Assembly: GCA_002308595.1 (NCBI GenBank) | Contig: DBWH01000034.1 | Coordinates: forward strand, 1-37,859 | Reading direction: 5' to 3' | From: Mageeibacillus sp. UBA1243 | Lineage (GTDB): Bacteria; Bacillota; Clostridia; UBA1212 | Length of the DNA: 37,859 bases | Made by a program: the position numbers and the translations under genes | Notes under the pieces: model-generated | The model's input: only the letters and a program-made list of their open reading frames with translations | What the model was told of the DNA's origin: nothing | The model's database searches: none | In this document: in pieces, positions 15,454 to 22,413 of the stretch | Numbering within the stretch: the first letter of the stretch is position 1 | Layout of the letters: the number at the start of each line of letters is the position of its first letter

Positions 15454-17202
15454 TTAGATGAGTCCGATAATAAAGCTCTGCGCCCTCTGGCCGCCGGGAA
15501 GCACCGTGAATTCTATGTCGGGGAATGCGTCGGAAAGCCTTTCGGAAAAACTTTCCGAAAAACCTTCGCCGACCTCTTCGCCGGTGAATATGACGGCTGT
15601 CTCCTTGTCGGCAATGTTCTCAAGCGAGCTTATCGCGTTAACCGCCGCGCCTGCCGCATCATCCTCAGACGACGATCTGATGTCGCCCGAGACAAGGAGA
15701 CCTATCCAGTCGCCCTCTTTGCACTTTATGTTTTCGCTGCCGTAGTTTCTTGTGGCGCGTAAAATCATGACCGTGCTGACGTCCTTGGCGTTAACCTCCA
15801 TGAGCTCGACGCGCTCATTGGGAGAAAGCTGCGGGTCGTCATTGGCGATACAAAAGTAGCCTGCGGCGCTGCTGAGAGACCTTATGATGTGAACGTTTTC
15901 GTCGCCGGTGATGACCTTTGCCTGCTCCGCAGCAAATATAACGTTGGGGTTGTTAGGGAAGATCACAATCGCTGCGTCTTCGCTCACTTCCCTTATCTTT
16001 TTGATGCATCCGACAAACTCGCCCGAAGCGGTGTTCATCGTGGGGCCGCCGTCAAGCACAAAATCCGCGCCGTTTTCGGCAAAAAGCGAAAGTATTCCGT
16101 CGCCCGTTCCGACAACAATCTTGTAAAGATCCTTCTTCGGGAGCGTTTCGGGGCCCGAGAAGAAAGGCTTCAGGTAGTCGTCGATCATTGAAGTCTCGGG
16201 AGTTGCATTGGCGGCAGGAGCCTCATGTTTTTCGCCCTGAAGATTTAAGTTGTTGTGCTGGACGCACATGTTTTCAAGTTTAAACGTAACGAACTCGCCG
16301 TAGTTCTGGGCAAGCTCGATGACCCTTGCCGGCTTGAACGTGTGAACGTGGACCTTGATCCGTGTGCCGAGGCGCGACACGACGACGGACTCGCCAATGT
16401 CCTCAAGCGCCGCAACAAACGACGGCATGTTGAAAAGCGCCACGTAGTTCCTGCCCCTCATGAGCTGAAGGAGGAACTCCATGCAGTAGCCGTACTCAAA
16501 CTTGGTGTTTTCGTTAAATGCCGCGGTCGACGCATTTATTACAGGAAGGCTTTCCTTCTTCGACTCAGGGACGAACTCGTCAACGTACGACTTATCGTTT
16601 AAGTATTTCAGCATCCCCTCAAAGATGCACACAAGGCCCATTCCGCCGCTGTCAACGACGCCCGCCTCTTTGAGTACAGGCAGAAGCTCCGGTGTCTTAA
16701 GCAGTGAAATCTTAAGGTTTGCAACGTACATGCCAAGGAGCATCTCAATCGTCGCGCTCCTTGAAAGCTGGTTCTTTACGGATTCGATGCCTTCGCGCGC
16801 GACGGTCAGAATCGTGCCCTCTTTAGGGTTTCTGCAGCCGAGGTATGCCTTCCTGTAGGCATACGTAAGAGCGCTCGCCATTGAGCCTGCAGACACTGTC
16901 TCGTAGCGTCTGAGGCTTGTGGCAAAGCCGTCGAAGAAGTTTGACAGTATAACGCCGGAGTTTCCGCGGGCGCCGTAAATCATCCCGTCGGCAAGGCTTC
17001 TTAGGTACGCATAGAGAATGCGGTTTTGTCCCGCACTTTCGATGCCGTGCTGCATGGTGAGCTTCATATTCGTTCCGGTGTCACCGTCAGGCACCGGAAA
17101 AACGTTGAGGGAGTTGATCTTTGACTCCTGCTCCGTAACGCTCTTTACGGCGCCGAGCATCATCATTCTGAAATCATCCCCGTCAATTCTTTTTGTTGCC
17201 AT
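15454..17202 (-). CDS. fakA: FakA/YloV-like fatty acid kinase (DAK2 domain)
   Basis: A 582-residue protein with an N-terminal DhaL-type ATP-binding domain (NVFPVPDGDTGTNM near residues 32-45 and GARGNSGVILSNF near 75-90), a middle domain, and a C-terminal region with NNPNVIFAAEQAK. In the FakAB system FakA phosphorylates fatty acids held by FakB, giving acyl-phosphate for PlsY or PlsX. The length matches FakA/YloV. It lies 91 bp after the FakB gene at 17294-18217, an arrangement that supports this function over a dihydroxyacetone kinase. The intervening leader has an unusual CGTTAA repeat. The best GGAG is about 14 nt from the ATG, farther than usual. Function is inferred by family; neither substrate nor partner is proven. 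Confidence 0.85.
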   Translation of the reverse strand: MATKRIDGDDFRMMMLGAVKSVTEQESKINSLNVFPVPDGDTGTNMKLTMQHGIESAGQNRILYAYLRSLADGMIYGARGNSGVILSNFFDGFATSLRRYETVSAGSMASALTYAYRKAYLGCRNPKEGTILTVAREGIESVKNQLSRSATIEMLLGMYVANLKISLLKTPELLPVLKEAGVVDSGGMGLVCIFEGMLKYLNDKSYVDEFVPESKKESLPVINASTAAFNENTKFEYGYCMEFLLQLMRGRNYVALFNMPSFVAALEDIGESVVVSRLGTRIKVHVHTFKPARVIELAQNYGEFVTFKLENMCVQHNNLNLQGEKHEAPAANATPETSMIDDYLKPFFSGPETLPKKDLYKIVVGTGDGILSLFAENGADFVLDGGPTMNTASGEFVGCIKKIREVSEDAAIVIFPNNPNVIFAAEQAKVITGDENVHIIRSLSSAAGYFCIANDDPQLSPNERVELMEVNAKDVSTVMILRATRNYGSENIKCKEGDWIGLLVSGDIRSSSEDDAAGAAVNAISSLENIADKETAVIFTGEEVGEGFSESFSERLSDAFPDIEFTVLPGGQRAQSFIIGLI

Positions 17203-17240
17203 TGTAAGCTGATACGCTCCTTTAGCTTTTATAAGTCAGC

Positions 17241-17290
17241 CGTTAAGCTGTCAGGCGTTAAACGTTAAACCTATAAACGTTAAACGTTAA
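17241..17290. repeat. CGTTAA repeat array in the fakB-fakA gap
   Basis: CGTTAA occurs at 17241, 17256, 17263, 17278 and 17285, so the start-to-start steps are 15, 7, 15 and 7 bp. A GTCAGCCGTT-like word also recurs around 17235, 17250 and 17293. The array lies in the leader of fakA on the minus strand and ends at the fakB stop codon. Regular spacing suggests a multi-site operator or a slipped-strand repeat. Confidence 0.6.
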
Positions 17291-17293
17291 TCG

Positions 17294-18217
17294 TCAGCCG
17301 TTTAGCCTTGCAAGAAGAGCCCTCTCCTCTTCAAGGTCCGCAGTAAGAGGTTTTCCGACGTAGTAGCAGGCCATGATGCCGGGTCCCGCGTTCGTTCCGC
17401 TCGTCCTGTAAAGATCCGTGTAATAAAGCTCCTTCGGGTTGAACCTTTCCCTTATAAGCTCCATGAACTTCTCAGCGGGCTTTCTTCTGTTTGAACTTGC
17501 GACGATCATGATCTGGTTCTCAGGGTCGGTTACAGTCTCGCCGATGTAGTCAAGAAGCACCTTGAAAGCCGTGCGCTCGCCCTTGACCTTGGAGAGTACC
17601 GTGGTCATGCCATCCTGCGAGAAATCGCCGATGGGCTTTATGCCGACAAGCGTTCCCATGAACGCCTTGGCGTTAGAAATTCTCCCTTTTTTAGCGGAAA
17701 ATGCAAGGTCGTCATGCCAGCCCGCCTGGTGCACGCAGTTCTTTATCGACTCGAGGTAAGCCGCAGTCTCGTCAAGGTCGCAGCCCTGGTCGCGCTTCAC
17801 CGAAGCAAGCACTGTGAGGAGTCCTCCGCCGGCGCCGAACTTTCTTGAATCGAAGGTGTAAATCTTGGCGTCAGGGTACTCTTTGAGAACCATGTCCCTT
17901 GCGGCGCACGCAAAGTCGTGGGTGCCGCTCATTTTGGAAGACATTGCCGTGTGAAGAACCGGGATGCCCTGCTCCGCATATTTTTTGAAAATCTCGTAAA
18001 GCTCTGCGGCAGGCGCCGGAGAGGTCGTGAACCCGTCGGGATTCTTCTTAAGAGCATCGTAAAACGCCTCGCTGCTTATATCGTTCCAGTCAAGCTTCGA
18101 CTTGACTTCTCTTCCGTCGGGAAGCCTCAGATAGCCCTCAACGTATTCTGTCTTGTATCTGCCCCTGAGTTCGGGGGAAAGGTCGCAGGAAACGTCTCCT
18201 AAAATAGCAAATTTCAT
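17294..18217 (-). CDS. fakB: DegV-family fatty acid-binding protein (FakB-like)
   Basis: A 307-residue DegV protein. The N-terminus (AILGDVSCDLSPEL), the TTSPAPAAE segment near residue 63 and SSKMSGTHDFA near residues 95-105 correspond to the conserved DegV ligand-binding blocks; the Thr/Ser residues coordinate the fatty acid carboxylate in FakB structures. The C-terminal block SGTNAGPGIMACYYVGK is also typical. FakB extracts a fatty acid from the membrane and presents it to FakA. Its ATG lies 2 bp after the preceding hydrolase stop, with GGAGGG upstream, so the two are translationally coupled. fakA follows 91 bp downstream. The chain preference of this FakB cannot be told. Confidence 0.87.
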   Translation of the reverse strand: MKFAILGDVSCDLSPELRGRYKTEYVEGYLRLPDGREVKSKLDWNDISSEAFYDALKKNPDGFTTSPAPAAELYEIFKKYAEQGIPVLHTAMSSKMSGTHDFACAARDMVLKEYPDAKIYTFDSRKFGAGGGLLTVLASVKRDQGCDLDETAAYLESIKNCVHQAGWHDDLAFSAKKGRISNAKAFMGTLVGIKPIGDFSQDGMTTVLSKVKGERTAFKVLLDYIGETVTDPENQIMIVASSNRRKPAEKFMELIRERFNPKELYYTDLYRTSGTNAGPGIMACYYVGKPLTADLEEERALLARLNG

Positions 18218-18219
18218 TG

Positions 18220-19182
18220 TCAGCCCTCCTCTTTTCTGAGCTTTATTGAATTATCGCCAATGCTCTCCAAAAAGGCCTTCAGCCTCTTTGTGATTTCCGG
18301 GCGCTCCGCAAGAAAAGCCTCCGCGTGTCCCGCGCCTTCGGCGATAAACAGTTCTTTTTTTGCAGATGCGATCGCATCGAAGTTTTTGTATGAGTTGTCG
18401 GGGGTTACATTGGCGTCTTCCGAGCCGTGGATGAAAAACGCCGGCACGGTGCACTGCGAAAGCTTTTCGTCCATCACGTCCTCTTTCAGCTTCACATGGA
18501 GAAGAGTCCTTCCCGAAAGCCTGCAGCAGAAGCCGATGAGATATTTGAGCACGCCAAAGCTTTTCCCGCCCGCGAGCATCGCCTCGTATGCGACCCTGTA
18601 GCCGCTTTCAAGCACCAGAAGCTTCACGGCAGGATGTTCCTTCAGTTTGTCTGCGGCAAGGCATATCGTCGCGCAGCCCATCGAAATCCCGTAAAGGGCA
18701 ATCTCATTTTCCGGGAATCTGTTCTCAAGGTACTCAATCCAGCGGATCAGGTCGTCCTTTTCCTTGACGCCAAACGTTATCGCGTGACCGCCGCTCTCAA
18801 AGTGGCACCTCTGCGAAACAAGGAGCACGTTATAGCCAAGGTCTTTCATGCCGAGAAATCCGGCGTGTATGTTGTTGTAGGGTATCGCGCGGTAGCCGTG
18901 AAGAGCTATCACGGTCTTTTTGTTTCCGAAATCGAAATATCTTGCGGCAAGAACGGCGCCGTCCTTGGCGGTAATCCTCACGGGCTCGTAGGGAAGCGAC
19001 TTGACTTCGGTTATCGCCTTCAGAAGGTCGTCCTTGTATTTTGCGTAGTGCGTCTTGCTGAGGTCGAGCTTTTCAAGAGGCGGACCGTCTCTCCTTAAGT
19101 AGCAGCCCGCAAACGAGTTCACGAGCACGAACAGGAAGAATAACACGGCAAGGCCGCCGACGATGATAAGGAATACTGTCAT
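18220..19182 (-). CDS. Membrane-anchored alpha/beta hydrolase (serine type)
   Basis: A 320-residue protein with one N-terminal membrane helix (about residues 3-25, VFLIIVGGLAVLFFLFVLVNS) and an alpha/beta-hydrolase domain. The nucleophile elbow is GISMG with Ser167. The acid is probably in HGSEDANVTP and the histidine in GAGHAEAF near the C-terminus. It resembles the hydrolase at 14469-15434 in topology and size, so the two are probably paralogues, but this one has a regular catalytic serine. Its start codon follows the ACP stop by one base (TGAaATG) and its stop precedes fakB by two, so translation is coupled on both sides. A lipid esterase or thioesterase role fits the context but is inferred. 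Confidence 0.85.
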   Translation of the reverse strand: MTVFLIIVGGLAVLFFLFVLVNSFAGCYLRRDGPPLEKLDLSKTHYAKYKDDLLKAITEVKSLPYEPVRITAKDGAVLAARYFDFGNKKTVIALHGYRAIPYNNIHAGFLGMKDLGYNVLLVSQRCHFESGGHAITFGVKEKDDLIRWIEYLENRFPENEIALYGISMGCATICLAADKLKEHPAVKLLVLESGYRVAYEAMLAGGKSFGVLKYLIGFCCRLSGRTLLHVKLKEDVMDEKLSQCTVPAFFIHGSEDANVTPDNSYKNFDAIASAKKELFIAEGAGHAEAFLAERPEITKRLKAFLESIGDNSIKLRKEEG

Positions 19183-19183
19183 T

Positions 19184-19444
19184 TCAGCTTTGTCTGCTCT
19201 CTATGTATCTCACAACGTCGCCGAGCGTGACAAAGTCATTCATCCCGACGTCGTCAAAAGTTATGCCGAATTCACTCTCGATCACAATGATCATGTAAAT
19301 CATGCCGACCGAATTGAGCCCGAAATAGTCAACAAGTCCCGAGTCCTCGCCGCCCGCTTTGATGCGCTCAGCGTCTCCCGGATTCTGCATGACAAGAATA
19401 TCCTTCAGCTTCTCGCCGATTTCTTTCTCTTTTTCGTTAAACAT
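19184..19444 (-). CDS. Acyl carrier protein (variant, N-S-V site)
   Basis: An 86-residue acidic, helical protein of ACP type. The phosphopantetheine attachment site is normally D-S-L; here it is N-S-V in FGLNSVGMIYMI, with Ser45 kept and Asp and Leu replaced. The acidic helix II region that partner enzymes recognise is retained in part (VIESEFGITFDD). The real start is the ATG at 19444 with GGAGG 6 nt upstream; an earlier in-frame GTG overlaps that site. It sits between an acyl-adenylate ligase (24 bp upstream) and a coupled hydrolase, so it is probably a dedicated carrier for this cluster and not the housekeeping fatty-acid-synthesis ACP. Confidence 0.85.
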   Translation of the reverse strand: MFNEKEKEIGEKLKDILVMQNPGDAERIKAGGEDSGLVDYFGLNSVGMIYMIIVIESEFGITFDDVGMNDFVTLGDVVRYIESRQS

Positions 19445-19468
19445 CTGTGTCCTCCGAGGCACTTCTTA

Positions 19469-20989
19469 TCAGCCGAACTTTTTGTAGCGCTTGATTTTCA
19501 TTGCCGGTGTCCTCTCAAAGTCCTCGGTCCTGATTGTGACCTTGGTGGGTCTCTGATAGGAAGGCAGTTTCATCGTCACTTCGTTTACTGCGTCGAGAAT
19601 TGCCTTGGCGGCAGCGTCCTTGTCAAAAGCCGCAAGCTCAGTCTTTCTGGGAACGATTTCAAGGTGCAGGAAGTGCGGTCCGTCGCCCTCGGCGTCTTCA
19701 AACAGCTGGCAGTCCTGGATGTATTTGATATTGTTGTAGTGAGTCTCGACTTCCGCGGGTGATACGTTTTCACCGTTTGAGAGCACGATGATTTCCTTGG
19801 TTCTTCCCGTGATGTAGAGGCAGCCGTCCTCGTCCATCCGTCCGAGGTCGCCCGTTTTGAACCAGCCGTCCTCAGTGAACGCGTTTTTAGTCTCCTCGGG
19901 GTCGCCTACGTACTCTTTGAAGATGTTTATGCCCTTAAGAAGTATCTCGCCGTCTTCAAACTTGATTTCCTGGTAAGGGTAGAGAATGCCGACAGACTCG
20001 GGCTTTTCCTCTTTATAGGGGTTTCCGGAGACGAGGTTTGCGGACTCGGTGAGACCGTAGCCGGGATACACGTCAATGCCGAAGGAAGCCATCTCCCTAA
20101 TGAGGTAAGGCGGTACCCATGCGGCGCCGCAGATGATTGTTTTGATTGTTCCGAGCATGTTCTTTTTGAAGAGTCTCGAAAGTCCGAGAGCCATCTCGAC
20201 GAGTGCCGGAACCGCGACAAGGACAGTCGGCTGATACACGCCAATGTCCGTAAACAGATCCTTGTTGTTTCTGCATATGCAGAGCGTGCTTCCCGTGTAG
20301 AGGCTGCACATCATGTTCCTAATGAGGCCGAACACGTGCGAGAGCGGGAGGCAGAGAATGTAAGTCTGGAAAAGTACGTCCGGAAGATCGAGGCATCCGT
20401 AAACCGTGCCGGCAACGACGTTCCTGTGCGTAAGAAGAGCGCCCTTGCTGCGTCCCGTTGTACCGCCCGTAAACATAATGAGGCAGTCGTCATCGGGGTT
20501 TATGTCGCCGCTCGCAGGAGTCTTTTCGCCCTTTCCGTCCGTCGAAAGTGTCTTAAAGCCGGGCTTTTTCGCCTCGGCAATCTTTGTCTTTTCAGAAAGA
20601 GCAGAAGCCGCGACAATAGCTTTGAGACCGAACTTCATGGACACGCCAAAGACAGTCATCTCGTCAAGCTGGACGGGAAGAACAGCCGCTGTGGCACCCA
20701 TTGTCGTCAGCGCCAGGAAAACCTTCACAAAATCGGCCGAATTCGGGATGAGAACACCCACCCTGTCGCCTTTACCGATGCCCTCGCCGGCAAGGTATCC
20801 CCTGTACTCTGACACTTCCGCGTCAAGCTCCCTGTAGGTTTTTACGATATCCTTGTCTTTAACAGCAACCCTGTCGCCAAAGGATACCGAGCGGTCCCAC
20901 ATCTCGCTGAGGTTCCTGTACCATTTGATGGACTCAAACGTTTTCTGATCGGTAAACTTTGCAAAGTAGCTTAAGTCAAACGATTTCAT
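19469..20989 (-). CDS. Acyl-adenylate ligase (acyl-CoA/acyl-ACP synthetase family)
   Basis: A 506-residue ANL-superfamily enzyme that activates a carboxylic acid with ATP. Motifs in order: A3 phosphate loop FTGGTTGRSKGALLTH (about residues 173-188), A5 GYGLTES (about 315), A7 WFKTGDLG (about 378), A8 GRTKEIIVLSNGENVSP (about 395), and the C-terminal A10 lysine in PAMKIKRYKKF. The loop has FTGG instead of the more common YTSG. It is followed by a free ACP gene 24 bp downstream, so transfer to that ACP is a natural hypothesis; CoA is the alternative. GGAGGAG precedes the ATG. The substrate cannot be read, though neighbours point to a fatty acid. Confidence 0.88.
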   Translation of the reverse strand: MKSFDLSYFAKFTDQKTFESIKWYRNLSEMWDRSVSFGDRVAVKDKDIVKTYRELDAEVSEYRGYLAGEGIGKGDRVGVLIPNSADFVKVFLALTTMGATAAVLPVQLDEMTVFGVSMKFGLKAIVAASALSEKTKIAEAKKPGFKTLSTDGKGEKTPASGDINPDDDCLIMFTGGTTGRSKGALLTHRNVVAGTVYGCLDLPDVLFQTYILCLPLSHVFGLIRNMMCSLYTGSTLCICRNNKDLFTDIGVYQPTVLVAVPALVEMALGLSRLFKKNMLGTIKTIICGAAWVPPYLIREMASFGIDVYPGYGLTESANLVSGNPYKEEKPESVGILYPYQEIKFEDGEILLKGINIFKEYVGDPEETKNAFTEDGWFKTGDLGRMDEDGCLYITGRTKEIIVLSNGENVSPAEVETHYNNIKYIQDCQLFEDAEGDGPHFLHLEIVPRKTELAAFDKDAAAKAILDAVNEVTMKLPSYQRPTKVTIRTEDFERTPAMKIKRYKKFG

Positions 20990-21020
20990 GAAATCTCCTC
21001 CGGTATTGTAAGAAATTCAT

Positions 21021-21749
21021 CTATTTGCAGATTGATTTTAAGTAGTTTTCTTTTTCGGTGATGTATTCCGTAACTTCGTTGATTCTTTCCATTGTCGGCA
21101 TCTTTCCGAGCATGGATTTTACGTCAATCGGTTCGCCGATTGCGACCCTCAGTCTTGAGAATTTATTCTTTCTCGGCTTCATGTATACAGGCCATATCGG
21201 GGCCCCGCTTGAGAAAGCCATCATCACCATTCCCGACTTTAAATTATCCATCATCGGCGCCTCTTTTTCAACCTTTTTTTTGCCCTGAGAGGCGCCGTTT
21301 TCCGCGCCTTCCGCTTCGTTTTCAGAGGTGCCTCCCTTTATAGGGGAAGGCGCGCCGTCTGCGGTATTTTTGTCATTATTCTGCACAACGACGTGGCCCT
21401 CGGGGAAGAGGACGCAGAGGTTGCCTTTTTTCAGATTGGCGGTAATCTCGCGGAATGAGCTCATCGCAAAATTGTCGCGGTCGATGGGTATGGTCAGGAA
21501 CTGTCTGAAGAGCCAGCGGTTGAACCTGCTTGTCAGGAGCTCGTCGGTGCAGACGTAGTGGTGACGGCGGCCGATGATGCTGAGCATGAGGTAAAGCGGG
21601 TCGAAAACGGAAGAGTGATTGCAGATCAAGATCGCACCGCCCTTCGGATATTTCTTCGCAGCGGGAGACTCGTAATACTTTTTCGGTCTGAAAAAGAGAA
21701 TTCCCGGGGCCGCCGTGGCTATTACAAAATCATAAATAAAGGTGCTCAT
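21021..21749 (-). CDS. PlsC-type acyltransferase with internal low-complexity insert
   Basis: A 242-residue lysophospholipid acyltransferase (1-acylglycerol-3-phosphate type). The catalytic HX4D box is NHSSVFDP near residue 44, and the substrate-binding box is LFPEGHVV near 115. A Lys/Glu/Gly/Asn-rich insert of about 50 residues follows that box (about 122-172) and is not part of the normal fold. After it comes the usual SGAPIWPVYMKP strand. It overlaps the next PlsC-like gene by 20 bp, so the two are translationally coupled. It should add an acyl chain to a lysophospholipid or related acceptor at the membrane. The insert was read as one intact frame with no stop. Confidence 0.85.
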   Translation of the reverse strand: MSTFIYDFVIATAAPGILFFRPKKYYESPAAKKYPKGGAILICNHSSVFDPLYLMLSIIGRRHHYVCTDELLTSRFNRWLFRQFLTIPIDRDNFAMSSFREITANLKKGNLCVLFPEGHVVVQNNDKNTADGAPSPIKGGTSENEAEGAENGASQGKKKVEKEAPMMDNLKSGMVMMAFSSGAPIWPVYMKPRKNKFSRLRVAIGEPIDVKSMLGKMPTMERINEVTEYITEKENYLKSICK

Positions 21750-22413
21750 AATTCTCCTTTAGCGCCGGCTTTTTCTTTAAAGTTTTCTCTTCAAGGAGCC
21801 TGCCGAGGCTTGCCACCCTGTTTCGCAGTTCCTGCGAGCACTTAATAAGGTTTTCGCGCTCCGAAAGCTTCGGGTCGTAAAAATCAAACACGTCAAAAGG
21901 CTTTCCTATGATCATGCGGTTCCGCTTTGTCAGCTTAAAATAAGTTCCTTCGGTGTAGACCGGGATAATCGGAACGCCCGCCGCAAGCGCGATATATGCG
22001 CAGCTCGGCTTGAACTCAAGAAGCTCCTTTTCGCCGGGGAGCCTCAGTCTTGACTCCGGGAACACGCCAATGACACCGCCCTCATACAAAATTTCGAGCG
22101 ACTCCTCCGTAAAATCGAGGTTTTTTGAGTCCCTGTCGACGTAGACCGAGCCCATCGCCTTAAGAAGCTTTCCCAGCGCCTTCTTTTTGTAGAGAACCTC
22201 CGCCGTCTGGAAGCGCACCGTCCTTGTCTTAAACGCGAACATCACCGGGACAACGTCATAGATTGACGTGTGGTTGCAGGCAATGATACACGGGCCCTTT
22301 ATGCGCCTCTTTTGAACCTTTCCGTCCTCGTAATAAACCTTCGTTGTGAAAAGAAGCCTTTCCGGGAGCCAGCCTGTAATCTTTATGAAGTTGTTAATAA
22401 ACCCGGGACTCAT
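21730..22413 (-). CDS. PlsC-type acyltransferase
   Basis: A 227-residue acyltransferase. HX4D is NHTSIYDVVP near residue 48; the second box is GVFPESRLRLPGE near 118, where FPEG is changed to FPES. The AGVPIIPVY strand follows. It lacks the low-complexity insert of its neighbour. Its ATG overlaps the stop of the ligase-ACP fusion gene (ATGA) and its own end overlaps the next gene by 20 bp, so these three genes are tightly coupled. Two different acyltransferases side by side suggest sequential acylation of two positions, or two different acceptors. Family assignment is firm; the acceptor is unknown. Confidence 0.85.
   Translation of the reverse strand: MSPGFINNFIKITGWLPERLLFTTKVYYEDGKVQKRRIKGPCIIACNHTSIYDVVPVMFAFKTRTVRFQTAEVLYKKKALGKLLKAMGSVYVDRDSKNLDFTEESLEILYEGGVIGVFPESRLRLPGEKELLEFKPSCAYIALAAGVPIIPVYTEGTYFKLTKRNRMIIGKPFDVFDFYDPKLSERENLIKCSQELRNRVASLGRLLEEKTLKKKPALKENYEHLYL

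Noticed and set aside
18427..19098. A 223-codon plus-strand frame, and a similar 243-codon one at 24478-25209
   Set aside because: Both lie opposite clear genes (hydrolase and folD) in the same codon phase relation that produces shadow frames in this genome.
21730..21749. Possible frameshift joining the two PlsC-like genes
   Set aside because: Each has its own HX4D box, full-length fold, start codon and ribosome binding site; a 20-bp overlap is normal for coupled genes.
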